64,000 bases of DNA. It comes from Hormiphora californensis (taxonomy: Eukaryota; Ctenophora; Tentaculata; Cydippida; Pleurobrachiidae). Shown in pieces: positions 43,140 to 55,513 of this stretch (positions are counted from its first letter, which is position 1; every line of letters starts with the position of its first letter). Below the pieces are notes generated by a model. The model did no database searches. It was not told where the DNA came from and saw nothing but the letters and a program-made list of their open reading frames with translations. The position numbers were made by a program, and so were the translations under genes. The stretch is from positions 5,460,733-5,524,732 of the forward strand of contig CM035353.1 of assembly GCA_020137815.1 (NCBI GenBank), written 5' to 3'.

Positions 43140-44206
43140 TCTGGTTTTGTGTTGTCCAAAGACAACCTTTCTGTCTTTTCGGTGCTTCTTTTTGCAAGAA
43201 ACCCAGGAAGCAAGGGAGAAAAAAAATCGAAAGCGACTTCGTTTGAAAAATTTCAAACTCGAAAGTTGTCATGATGGCTTCGTCGCGTGTAACGACCAAC
43301 GCGCGCTTAACTGAACGTACTTGGCGCGGCGTCTTATTTGCGCGTGTGACAGAGTCACCACTTGCGCGGCAACACATGCCAGTAAGTCACGGCGCGCTAC
43401 AGTATTGCCCTTTTCACAGAATCACGAGAGGGACAAGTGGCGTGATATTGGTCATCGGTCAGAAGATGGGTAATTTTACACCATCAAATTGTGCAGTGAC
43501 AGGAAATAAATTAGACAATCAAGACTTCAGAGTTTTCTGGAAAAGAGGAAAAATCCCCAGGTTTTAGGGTTACACACTACAAATTAGATCGTGCCAGATA
43601 AATGGGGTCGGGGTCACACAATGTAGATGGTCCGACACTCTCTTTCTCTGTAACCCAACGCAAGTTAACAGGTAAAAAACGGCACCGAAACACCTCTATC
43701 TCTCTCGCTTATCCCATCAGTCTCTCTCTTTCTATCTCTCCATCTTTCTTTCCTTCTTAATTAAAAAATGCCTTTTGGCGATAGCCAACAAAAATGAACA
43801 AAGCAGTATTATTATAGCAGTATTAGTCACAAGTAACTCCTAAAAGGAGAGATAATTAAGTTGATCAAAATAACCAAAGGTGTGTGCGATCAACACTTAG
43901 TGTGAAAAACGCGAACAAATGTAATACATTTAAGCAATAATCGATATATTAATTGAAAGTCTGTCCTTTTCAAAAACAAAATAATCAACTCACTGAAATA
44001 GAGTTTTATTATTTATCTCTCTCTCACATCTTCTTTCACATTCTCTGTCACACACTATATATAATCGTCCTCTCTCTCCCTCATTCACACCTAGAGTTCT
44101 CTGAAGGCTGAGAGGAAAAGCGGATCCGGGCCGCAAGCTATTCTGCGATAGAAATTTTTATGAAGGAGCAGGGTCGGGGTGGTTTTTGTGGGTTGATCCG
44201 TAGGTC

Positions 44207-47200
44207 TTACTCAACCTTTCCATATGTCGGCATGAAAAACTTCCTTGCACCGGTTTTATCTCCACTTCTGTCCTTCTTTCGGGTTATTGCCTCGTGCGAT
44301 ACCGTCCTGATGGAAAGGAAGGGAATGTTAAAAGCAGGATAATTGTTGTTTAATATTCTAACCCTATAACCGGGGCGCATTGAAAGAGGGTCGATCAAGG
44401 CAATATAATTGTTTTGTTCTAACCCTCCTTTACATTTGTAAAGCTCGCGAAAAGGGGGTCGAGCTAGGCAACAAGATAATTGTACATTTCTTAGAAAAGG
44501 AAGGAATAGAAATCACGTTATCGCGATGCAGCTGCAGCTCAGCTGCTAACAATAATTTGATCAGTAGGTTTTTTAGCTTCTAGAGAAGCAGATAGTGCCC
44601 CCTCTCCCTCATGAGGGAGAGGGGGCACTATCTGCTTCTCTAGAATTTAGAAAAGGTGTGGCTTGTGCGTTATCTGGCTATGAATAGCCAGATAACGCAC
44701 AAGCCACACCTTTTCTAAATTCTGATTTCTTCGTAGCCACCTTTTTCTCGGCAAGGGTTGCCCAGTAAAATAAAGGGAGCTTAAAATGTGGAGTAAGTCA
44801 TTGTCCCTCCGTTCGTTCATTTGACGAGGAAATGAAAAAAGGGAGGGACAATGACTTACTCCACATGTATTAACCGAACCAAAGAATATAATCTTACTGT
44901 ATACCAGAATTATATTGACTTATTTTAGTTGACAAACAGGTCCGGACCAAAATATTTCCCTAATTTTACAGATCTCTCATCATTATACAGGGTGTCCCAC
45001 TGTCTTTGCGTGACCTGTGATTTTGGGTGATGAGTGGGTTCCATTCAAATGCTCATAACTCATCGAAAAATAGGTCAAAACGGCTCAACCAAAAACAGTG
45101 TTGTAGAGAATTGTCAGGCGAACATTTGGGTACAAGATTGATTTTCCAAGTCTTACCAACCGTCAGATATATCGTCTTAAAGTCAAAAATACGTGTTCAT
45201 GAAATCCGACCGGGGTTCGCGTTTTGAAAAATTCACAAATGCAAAGTTGCTCGGATCACATTGCATCCCGCATAAGAGTTGTAAGAAATTGTCTGGCGGT
45301 CATTTTGGTACCCGAGTTTTCATCCTAGCTCAATGTTTAGAGTGTCTTATGACTGTCAGAACTGGAATTTTCACAAAAGTGGTCTCAGGTATCGCATTAC
45401 ATTTTGCCCTGTTATGAAGCTCATTGCTGCTTGAATAACATCTTAGTGCATGATAGGGTTGAGATAGACCACTTGCGTATCCTACACATTAACAGGGGCC
45501 TTGCTAAATCGTCATAACAACCCTGTCAAGTGTCTAGATGAAATTGAGACGATATGTGCTGATTATCATGGGATTACACACGACACCGAGCCACCTAATT
45601 AGGGGTTGTGAGCCGATACCAACTAAGACTCAGCGTAGACAAATCTTCATGTTCCTACAGTCATAACGCAACTTAAACGTAGAGCTATGGACAAAATCAT
45701 GATATCAAAATGAACCTTAGACGATTCCAATGAAGCTCTTATAAATTTCAAACCATTTTACCCATTTGTTGATGACACGTGATACCCTCAAAAATGTTGG
45801 TTGAATTTCGTCTTTAGACAGTCATAAGACACTCTAAACATTGAGCTAGGACAAAAACCCGGGTACTAAAGTGACCGCCAGACAATTTTCTACAACTTTT
45901 ATGAGAGATGCAATGTGATCCGAGCAACTTTGCATTTGTGAATTTTTCAAAACGTGAACCCCGGTCGGATTTCATGAACACGTATTTTTGACTTTAAGAC
46001 GATATATCTGACGGTTGGTAAGACTCGGAACATCAATCGTGTACCCAAATGTTCGCCTGACAATTCTCTACAACACTGTTTTTGGTTGAGCTGTTTTGAC
46101 CTATTTTTCGATGAGTTATGAGCATTTGAATGGAACCCACTCATCACCCAAAATCACAGGTCACGCAAAGACAGTGGGACACCCTGTATATATCTCCCAT
46201 ACCAACCAATTACCTGAGATCATAGGCCTGGCCGCACAAGTACATAAGGTCGATGAAGATGGTAGTTATGTTAAAGCTGTATCCCATCTCGCTAGTCTGG
46301 TAATCGTACGGGAAGGAGTGGTGGAAGTTGTGGAAGCCCTCTCCGATTGCTCCGAGTGACACCAGATAGTTCTCGGCAGGGTTGATTTCACTGTCGTATG
46401 GCCGGACCCCGTAGTAGTGGGCCAGAGAGTTTACCAGCCACGTCATGTGGAGCGTGAACACATACCTGCCAGGGTGAGTTAGGTGAGATGGGGCCGGGGA
46501 TGGGGCGGGTTAGGGTTGAGAAAGTAGATTGGGGCCGGGGAATGGATAAAAGGAAAGCGATGGAGACGAAAATGAGAAAGAAATCTAGAAAGAAGGATCT
46601 AGCTAAAGAAATCGAAAGAGAGAAATAGAGTGAGCAGGGTAGAAAAATAGACAGCGAGAGATTGAACAAGAAAGTACCTGAAACATCCCGCAACACAGAA
46701 GGCTGTAAATGCACCCTCTCCCCAGCCCAGCCAGGGAACAATGGTTGGCATGGCAGCACACACCGCCCAGAAAAGTGGGAAGTAGTACTTCCTCTGGAAG
46801 GCAATAATGGGATCATTAATCAGGTCATCATAGTTCAACTTAGCACCGTATGTCCTCACATCGGGGTGTTTCTTAACCAACAGCCATCCAACATGGGCAA
46901 AGAACATTCCTGGGAGGGGAAGAGGGGAATGGTTTTTTGTTTTTCATCTTTACTCCTTCAACCTCTAATTTCTCTTCTCAGGGTGCCTGGTTAGAGGAAC
47001 CCAATACGACTATAATCGTAAGTGACTCATGTCTCGTTTAATCATGACACTAAACTACACTAAACCACACTAAACCACACTAAATCACACTAAACCACAC
47101 TACTAAACCACACTAACCTCTGTTAGCGTTGTAAGGATCAGCGTTGGTCTCGCTCCACTTGTGGTGAACCCTGTGATCTCTGCTCCACTGGTACAAGTCA

Positions 47201-48132
47201 TCCTGTCCAGCGAGGGTCTGGCACAACATCAGGAACGCTGAAATGGGGTGGTGAGGGGTGAGAGGAGTAGAAGGGTGAGAAGAGAGGCTGAAAGGGGATG
47301 GTGAGGGGGTTGAACGCTGGAAGAGGAATGGTGGGGGGTGATGGTTACGAGATGGGAGTGGGTGTGGTAAGACCTCGTGTTGGAAGTTTGCCAACAATAA
47401 CAATAACTCCTTATGGAAACAATGGTACGCGGCGACATCTCCTCGTTTTGTTGTAGCCTCCATACGAAAGCAATATATACTATAACATTGAGACTAACTT
47501 GATTGTGACGTATATGATACTTACCTCTTAGTAGCGGTGTGGCCTTGTATGATTTGTGTGCCCAAAGCCGGTGTGCTCCGGCCGTGATTCCTAATCCTCC
47601 TAAGACGTAGAGGGCAACTGAGAATAATAGGGTCTTCCACTGAGCGTATAGTACAGCCTGGCGGGGAGTGTGATTAGAGAGAGATAGGGGTAATGAATCA
47701 CAACTGTCCAGACTAAAACATACAAAAATTTACAAATTATACGACCACCTAAAGTCTAAAGTCTAGGTTTACAAATTAGATATCCCCAAATTGTCCAACC
47801 ACCTTAAGTCTCAAGATGTCAATCAGGGCCAGCGAACATCAATGGAATCCTCCTCCTCTTCCTCCTCCTCACAATCTCTCTCCTCTCGGCAGAGTTTAAC
47901 TACAAACGCAATGCAAACAAGGACAACCAGGAAGCCGATTAGTAACATCAAAATGAGAGGTAGTGCAGAGGTAGTGCACCGGGCTTAGCGTTGTATAACA
48001 CTGTCGGCGGAATTAGTGGCCATTATAAACCCTATGTCTCCCTCTCTCTTTCCACCCCCTCTAGTCTTTCTCTCTCTCTCTCCCTATATTTCTCTCTTTC
48101 TCTCTCTCTCTCTCCCTATATTTCTCTCCCTA

Positions 48133-48220
<88 letters not shown>

Positions 48221-48928
48221 CCTATCTTTCTCTCTCTCTCTCTATGTAATCCTGCCAACTGCTTAATTCTCTCATGCGTGTCGATTAATTTCTAGTGCAA
48301 AAACCGAGGAAAATACAATGAGGGGGAGTTAAAAAGGTCGTGCAAATTTTAAATTGAACATAATTCAACTAAATTTTAAATTTAGCAGAGAATATATAAT
48401 TCATCCACCGCCCGCAGGTTCTACTGCATGCACTTCCAGGTTACGTTTCCCGTTTATATTTAATTGTGATTCCTATACCACAGCGTTTGTATTTAAATTT
48501 TCGGAATGGCCAGAACTGGGCTATATTTAAAATATTAATCACAACATAATTTATCAATTCCTTCTCTTTTACTACTTACAAGATAGAATCCGTAAGTGGC
48601 AAGTGCATGGAGGACCACCATGTTGTACACATTCATCCAGACAATCTCCAGGGTCATATCCTGGAAAGAAAGGGGTTGTTACAAAACATTGCATTGTTAG
48701 GAATAGCTGTTTAATCTACCGAACCCTCACAGAGCCCGGGCCACACAGGGAATAGTGGGATGAAAATAACATGATTGATATGTACCAAGCTAATATGCTT
48801 ACTTTGAAGTCTTCTGATGGCTTGAAATCCTTTGGATGCAAGAGTTGTGGTACTGGATCACCATTTTCACTGCTATCAGATTCCCCGACCTTAGAGGCGA
48901 CCTTTTCCCCCTTAATACACGGACCCAT
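44207..48928 (-). CDS. SCD: Acyl-CoA delta-9 desaturase (stearoyl-CoA desaturase family)
   Basis: Seven exons: 48803-48928, 48580-48660, 47525-47657, 47118-47237, 46678-46909, 46214-46465, 44207-44306. Phase is continuous over 1044 nt (347 residues), the usual family length. All three histidine boxes are present: HRLWAH at 98-103, HRVHH at 135-139 and HNFHH at 276-280; the motif FFAHVGWLLVKKHPDV follows box 2. Hydrophobic segments lie between the boxes, as in the four-helix ER membrane enzymes. The family introduces a cis double bond at carbon 9 of saturated acyl-CoA, using oxygen, cytochrome b5 and two metal ions held by the histidines. The last exon supplies a basic tail (about 32 residues) and lies beyond a 1.2-kb palindromic transposon in the last intron. 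No key residue is missing, so the gene looks functional. The start ATG at 48928 gives a typical short polar N-terminus. Confidence 0.93.
44578..44722. repeat. Two abutting perfect palindromes
   Basis: The first is 44578-44645 with 34-bp arms and no loop. The second is 44643-44722 with 39-bp arms and a 2-nt loop; the two share three bases. They lie between the desaturase stop codon and the mariner-like palindrome, in the last intron. Confidence 0.95.
44786..44866. repeat. Inverted repeat, 25-bp perfect arms
   Basis: Arms 44786-44810 and 44842-44866 match perfectly around a 31-nt loop. This is the third hairpin in 300 bp. Confidence 0.92.
44986..46188. mobile_element. 1.2-kb mariner-like palindromic element in desaturase intron
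   Basis: The element (44988-46186) has termini CAGGGTGTCCCACTG and its complement, with TA on both sides (44986-44987, 46187-46188), as in Tc1/mariner-derived MITEs. Arms of about 370 bp are close inverted copies (44988-45362 and 45818-46186); the inner part is more diverged. Within each arm a unit of about 170 bp seems repeated. No transposase is encoded. It lies in the last intron of the desaturase, 25 bp from the end of exon 6. Confidence 0.85.
47048..47115. repeat. Short CACACTAAAC tandem repeat
   Basis: About six copies, ending at the donor of desaturase exon 4. Confidence 0.85.
48045..48245. repeat. CT microsatellite in desaturase intron 2
   Basis: Long (CT)n with TCCCTATATTTC interruptions. 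Confidence 0.95.
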
Positions 48929-49009
48929 AGTCCTGGCTAGTCGAGGTGTGGAGGTTATAACAGCTAATATCAAAGATAAAAAAGGCGTTTGCAAGAGGTT
49001 CAATTTCCA

Positions 49010-50285
49010 AGATATATAGTACATAACGTTCTGCACGCAGTGCAAGCGCGCCATATACGCTCTGCACTGCAGAGCGTATATGGAGGTGAAATGCACGACA
49101 GCGCAGCTGGAGTGCATTTCACACCTATATTGCACGAGTGAAACGAGTGCGATATAGGAGCGCTTGCACATGCCGTGCAGGACGTTATTGAGTATGGTGG
49201 GCGGACTCTAGTGCTAACGGACTCTTTATCTAAATCCAAGGCGGACTCTATATCTAAAAACGGACTCTTTATCTACAGTTAGATTTTGAAAAAAGTTTAG
49301 ATAAAGAGTCCTCCCTGTGTAGACTTTTTAGATAAAGAGTCCGCCCAGTGTAGAATTTTTAGATATAGAGTCCTCTAGTACATTTTGGCGCCAAATCCTC
49401 CAACCCGGACTCTATATCTAAAATCCTAACCCAACCCAAAACCTAACCCTAACACTAACCCTAACCCTAACCTCGAACCCAAATAACGGCCCTAACACTT
49501 CTAAATTAGTATAGGGGTAGAGCAAACTCTCGTTTCCGGCCTAACGGCCGAAATCTCGAGTTCGCGGCGAAAGGCGGACTCTATATCTAATTTAGATTTA
49601 TGTAGATATAGATTCCACTTTGTTTAGACTTTTTAGATAAAGAGTCCGCCCTGTGTAGACTTTTTAGATAAAGAGTCCTCCTAGAGTTTAGACTTATTTG
49701 GACTCTTTATCTAAATCTAAATTTAGATATAGAGTCCACTGTAGACTTAGAGTGTAGCACTAGAGTACGCACACCATTGAGTATATATTCCGCGAGAAAA
49801 CACATGACAAGCAAAACAATCATAATTTTGGGTGATTACACACAGAGAGATGTGACAAAACAAGGTACAAACTAAGCAAAACTACACAAAAATACACTTC
49901 TACACCTCTTACACACAAGGGAACAAGTTCTGTTAGTTTTAATTAGTGAAAAGAAGAGAGAGATACAGTGAGAGATACGAGAGAGGGAGATTGGAATTCT
50001 TGGAAATAGCAAACAACAAAACATGATAAGGGGATAATTAGTGAGAGAAAGAGGAAGAGTGAGTGTAAAATGGCAGACTGTGTGTCGTGTAGTACCTTGT
50101 CAGTCATATTCTGTGTGTTTGTGTGTAAATAAGGTGTAAAAACACATTTCTCACTTATATCCCGCTACCTCTATATCTGCACGCTCCCGCGGAAGCACAG
50201 TGCATATTTCAGCGTGCAAATGGTCGCGCACAGCGGGAGTGATATGTGCACTCGCGGTATATATATGTTATGAATCAAAACTATA
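49010..50285 (-). mobile_element. Dispersed repeat, copy B (interrupted)
   Basis: In reverse complement this matches copy A at 1829-2430: a hairpin-rich end with GAGTGCACATATCACTCCC, a central stretch and another hairpin-rich end with GCAGTGCAGAGCG. The 580-bp element at 49196-49775 splits it. Its far end lies about 80 bp upstream of the desaturase start codon, so it may form part of that promoter. Confidence 0.7.
49187..49784. mobile_element. 580-bp element with 9-bp target duplication (MULE-like)
   Basis: The element 49196-49775 is flanked by ATTGAGTAT on both sides (49187-49195, 49776-49784). Ends are GGTGGGCGGACTCTAGTGCT and an imperfect inverted copy. A 9-bp duplication is typical of Mutator-like elements (inference). 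The body carries many direct and inverted copies of a 16-base motif (GACTCTATATCTAAA-type) and a short telomere-like CCCTAA run at about 49437-49475. No open frame is present. It interrupts the repeat copy described at 49010-50285. Confidence 0.8.
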
Positions 50286-50559
50286 CACGGATGAGAATGA
50301 ACCGCCCTCTCGTCCAGACCAATAATATTAAACAACTGAGGTCAGCACGGAGAACCCGTGTCTCTCCCTCTGCTAACGTAAGTCACGCTCAAAGAAGATA
50401 AGAGGCGCTTGTAATTTTAGAAAGGGGTCTGAGAACACAGGGTCTGAGAGGCAAAAGGGGGGCGTAAGTAGAGAACGAGAAAAAGAGAGAAGATAAGAAG
50501 ATGCGGCATGAGACTTAGAAGCCATGCTATTTCTACACGACCCAGTGTCTACCTTCCCC

Positions 50560-50706
50560 TATCTCTCCCCGTCTCTCGCTATCGGCCTCCCTCTCCGCTT
50601 TCCCTCTCCTCTCTCCCTCTCTTTCCCCCCCTGCTCTCTCTATCTCTCGCTCTCTCTCTCTCTGCCCCTCTCTCCCCTCCCTCTCTCTCCTCTCCTCTCT
50701 TTTCCC

Positions 50707-50740
<34 letters not shown>

Positions 50741-51290
50741 CTCTCTCCCCCTCTCCCTTTTCTCCCCTCCTCCCTTTTTCCTTCGAATTTAGGGGGTTGG
50801 TTTGGCCGTCCTTCTTCTGGATTTGGGGGGTTTAGAGGAAGTAATTTTCTTCCAAGAAACTGGGCGATTTCACATAAGTTACCCTACTTTAATCTCAGGG
50901 ACTTTGAAATTGAAATAAACCTAAAATGTAATGGTTTAGGTGGGGTTAGAGCATAAGTTCAACAATTTAGGGTTTTCAAGTCACAAGAATCAACATTTTG
51001 CATCAAAAAGTAGTTTATGTTAAGATCTGCCAGTAAAGTTTGGAGTGTAACCCAACTAATGTACAGGTTTTGTGGAGGTTTCCCAAGTTTGAAGGCAAGA
51101 GCTGTTTCTGTGGTGTTGTGGTCAAGGGGCTTTCATACCCCAAACCCCTTTTTTTTTCCCCCCCCCCCCCCCGCAACCGTAATTTTTCACGTAAAAGGGG
51201 AAGGGGATAAGGCCCCGCTTTATTTTAAAAAACCCGGTTGAGAACCCCTCTGGGAACAATAATAAAATGGGGTCCACGGAGAACCCTGTC
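50560..51290. other. CT tract followed by a corrupted duplicate
   Basis: CT tract 50560-50770, then homopolymer-inflated sequence. The part 50830-51100 is a damaged version of 51680-51940: same order of landmarks such as TTTAATCTCA, GAAATTGAA, AGATCTGCCAGT and GTTTGGAGTG. Confidence 0.65.
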
Positions 51291-52544
51291 CCCCTTGTAA
51301 CGAAGTCACGCAAGAGTATATGGCTTGTAATTTCTAGAAAGGGTCTGAGAACACCTCTCCAGAGTTATCTAAATAGAGAACGAGAAGAGCTTACAGCCAG
51401 ATATCGCTCAGGATACTCTGAGCGCTCCTCGTCCTTTAGCTCGAATACCGGTCTCAGCGTCTCACCTATCCGTAAGCGAGCTCCCGTATGGTGCCAGCCC
51501 TGGATCAGGCAGTTCCGGGATGATAGGCGCTCAGCTTTTGGATGACGAGCGCTACTGCTCGGGCTAACTGCTTTGTAGACTGGACGAGTGGGGGGCCCCC
51601 CCCGGGGAGTTTTGTGGAAGAAAATTGAAAGAGAGAGAGAAAGCAGAGTAGCGGTAAGGAAGTGAAGAGATGGAGAGAGAGAGAATATTTTCTCCAAGAT
51701 AACATGGGGGCATTGCCCAAGTACCCTCGACTTTAATCTCAAACCTTTGAAATTGAATAAACTAAACTGAATGGATTTTTAGTGGAGGTGAGAAGTGCAA
51801 GGTACAAGACAAAGGTTTCCAGGTGGTTGTCTCAAAGTCACAATGATACTCAACACTTTTAATGAATCATGTTACAAATCAAGTAGTGATGAAGATCTGC
51901 CAGTGAAAGTTTGGAGTGAGTAACCAATCTAATTGTACAAGCTGTGTGTGTGTGTGGTATGTGCTTGCTCTCAGAGTGTGTGTAAAGTGAATACTGAGCT
52001 TGCTGGCAGTGTGTGACATTAGAAATTATAATAGTTAAATGTACCAGTTACGTGATCGGGAGTATCAGTTACATATGCGGGAGTGGGGCACATTATTGTA
52101 CATATAGGACACTTTTATTGTACACATTATTGTACATCTATAGGACCTAGATTCTAGGTTGTAGATGAAGGGAGCAATTAGAATGGGAAGGAAGAGACAC
52201 AATCAATATAGATCATGTTAAAAGGAAGTAGGGAGACGGGAAATAGAAGTTATTTTTCCCTTTGAAGGGAAATATTGTCAATCATTTAAGCGGATCATGA
52301 TAGAGCAAAAAGAAAGGGGAAATAAAGACATCTCGGCAAGGAAAGAAACTGTATGGTGCATAGTAAACGAGCTAACCAGATAGAGAGAAGGAGAGACACA
52401 GGGGAGAGGGTGACAGAGATGGAGAAAGCGAGAGAGCGATAGAGTCTTCAGAGAGGGGGTGTGCAAAAAAATGATAGCAATCTTTTCCTATTCTACCCAT
52501 CTCTGATCAATCGATCGATATCGAAGAGTTGCTGATTAATTGAC

Positions 52545-52552
52545 AACAGAGA

Positions 52553-52612
<60 letters not shown>

Positions 52613-52725
52613 GAGAGAGAGAGAGAGAGATCTTGCTTAGGGAAGCAGGAGTTGAACAACAGAGAGAGAGATCCTGCCCAGGGAAGCAGGAGTTGAAAAC
52701 AGAGAGGGATCCTACTCAGTAGTAG
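52545..52725. repeat. GA tract and 45-bp direct repeats
   Basis: GA microsatellite followed by two clear copies (and part of a third) of a unit with GGGAAGCAGGAGTTGAA. The 52000-52500 and 52750-53550 stretches show no gene. Confidence 0.85.
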
Positions 52726-53574
52726 TTGGGAGATCCTACACAAGCTATATATAATAGCTGTCACACAATGCCCCTACTTATTATTATATCTGAATCACAC
52801 AGCGAGGTTTGTCATCAATAATTACAAATCATACAGTTCAGCATTCGGCAACATGATCTTCCCCTTATCTTGGTGACGCGGTCACCCCTCCACTAGGGCC
52901 GCGCGAAGCGCGGCAACGAAGCTCGGCAACGAAGCTCACCAACCCCTTATCATAAAAGCCCGGTACCCCCCACCATCATCAAATCCCATCGTTAGATCCC
53001 ACCACTTTGTATAGCACCCATGCCGCGGTACTCAAAGTGACCCTCTTTCACTCTCCTGTACTTCTCGTTGTATAATCACATTGAGCTGTACCCCGCCTTG
53101 TGCAGCAGAGGAAAACACATGAATTTACTTCAAGGTGGTACACAGTGTAGGAGAGTGCAGCACAAATCTCAGTCTAATATGCAGTAGTAGGTATTAGCCA
53201 TCCCAGTAAGAGTGTGTGTGTGTGTTGGACAGGGGGACAGAGAGTTGGGGACGTGTCGAATTAACATTCCTGTCTAAAAATATGCAGCTCTTTTTCGATG
53301 GCACCATGTAACATCAAACTGTGTACATACAGCTCTACTAATGCAATGGTACAGTTCTATAATGCAATGGTACAGCTGCTATTTTATCGTGTGGTAGAAC
53401 GAAGAAAGGCGATGCTGTGTAAAATGAGGGCGACATAACTTTTTGTCAAATAAAATACTAGATATCGTAATATTACGAACCAGTGTCGTACACAATAAAG
53501 ATATTATAGGAGAGCAGACAGAACACAAGCTACACAAAGAGTGAAGATGAAAATGGAAACCCGGAAGAAGAGTG

Positions 53575-53584
53575 GTAGTGAGAG

Positions 53585-53618
<34 letters not shown>

Positions 53619-53990
53619 AAGAAAACGAGAAAAGGAAGGGAGGAGGGGGAAAAGAGAGAGGAGAGAGAGTGAAAAGGGAAGAGAAGGGGAAAAAAGGAGA
53701 GAGATTTTAAAGAAGAGGGAGAGAGAGAAGAGAGGAGAAGAGAGAGAGAGGGAGAGAAAAAAAGAAAAAGGGAGAAGAAGAAAAGTTATGGAGGGGGAAA
53801 CAAAAAAAAGGGAAAGAAAAAAGGGGAAAAAAGGGGGAGGGGGGGAAGTTTAAGGGGAAAAATTTTTGGGGGGATAGGGGTTGCAGAAAAGAGGATTTTT
53901 GTTTTTTTTTTTGGGGTTTCCCCGCCCCCCAAAAATTTTGGGGGGGGTTTTCTTGGGCCCCCGAAACAGTTGTAGAGGAATTCAAATGAA
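53575..53990. repeat. GA microsatellite grading into low-quality sequence
   Basis: GA-rich to about 53790, then homopolymer runs to 53990. Confidence 0.75.
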
Positions 53991-54419
53991 TATGGCCCGT
54001 TGTTGCAAAAGGCCACCACAGCAGAATCAGCTCTCACCCTTCCATCAGACGTGAAAAGTGGCGTGATTCACAAACATAGTAACGCAGGGGTGGCGTGATC
54101 AGAATGCTTCTGGATCAAACGCCTGGCGTGATACTTGCAAAGAAAATATTACGTAGCACGATCGAAAGGTTTTGGGCCATGGCAGTGGCAGTACAACTGC
54201 TGTTCCAAAAATACTTCTTAAAATTAGACTGGGAATGATTTCACTTGCTTGGCATTAACTCAATTTCAAAACGGGACTGCGGATAAGGGAAAAAGTAGTA
54301 TGAGTCTCCCCCCTGGGAGATTCTAATCCAACAAATGAACGCCTTTAAAATAACAGAAAACAGTGAAACAGTAATAGCGTTTTTATTGATAATTTACACA
54401 ATGAACCCTCTTTTGTAAG

Positions 54420-54990
54420 ATTTTTTCACGAAATCACCCAAGGGCGGACCCGATTTCCGGGCCCCCGGGCCCAAATTTACCAGGCCCCCCCATTTATCGG
54501 AGGATTAACTTCTCCCAAAAACATCCCCGTAAATTCGAAACAGTTTTTTTTTTTTTTTTTTTTTCAGTCCGTCCCGCAAATCAGTCTGCAGCCCCATAAC
54601 GACGGATAAATACTCACTAAGAGTTAAAAAACAAGCAAAGTGGTTTTAAAGGACATGTCTCCCAGCAGTCTCTCAGGCAACATGCATATATAAGATATGA
54701 ATAATATGCTGCACTATGAAGAAAGAGGGAGATAGAGAGAGAAAAGATAGAGATCAAGGGAGATAGAGGGAAGTAAGAAAGAGAAGAGAGAGAGAGAAGA
54801 AGGAAGGGAAAAAGAGAACTATGCAGGAAGGGAAAGAAACGGGGGAAAATAAAAGGGGAGAGTGAAAAGGGAGGAGGATTGGGTTTAAATTTTTTGGGGG
54901 CCCCCGGTTTTTCCCCCGGGTTTGGGTGGGGGGTTCGTTTTTTGGGGGCGATTTTTTGGGAGAGGAGGGGCGAGGAGAGAGAGGGAGAGG
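54420..54990. other. Probable low-quality sequence around a GA tract
   Basis: Homopolymer-rich segments surround 54720-54830 (GA). No gene seen; 54000-54420 is unassigned. Confidence 0.55.
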
Positions 54991-55307
54991 GATAGAGAGT
55001 TAGAGAGAGAGTTAGAGCGTGTGCGTAAAATGCTTTTTTTTGAAAACTTTTCAAATCTTTTCACATCTCATTGATTGGATCAAATGGTCACGAGGATCAA
55101 ATGGTCCGTTGCTATTGGCCAATTACTATCTCAGCTTTAGATGCAGACACCTTCCAAATCTGCGAGAAGGGAAGGAAGGAAAGAGCGAAGGAGATATAGC
55201 TGCCGATAACGTGCTCTCATTTCACAAAGCTGCTGCAGTGGCTTCGAGATTGAGATCTCGTACATCGTATATTATATTCTTTTCTTATACTAAAGTGTAT
55301 TAGCGGA

Positions 55308-55397
55308 ACTAAAACGAACTGGCTGTGCGTTGTACATATCGATTTCAGTGAGATACATTATATGCACAACGTATGCACGACACACAGCCAGTTCATT
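55308..55397. repeat. Imperfect inverted repeat
   Basis: Arms of about 25 bp beginning GAACTGGCTGTG and its complement. Confidence 0.7.
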
Positions 55398-55513
55398 TTT
55401 ACTTCGCTTACACACTTTATTAGATGCCTATCTTGCCAAAGTTGATGCTTCAGTGTTGAGACAACAAGGGATCACCAGATAGATCGAGGAAAGATATAGA
55501 GAGCTTGGAGAGG

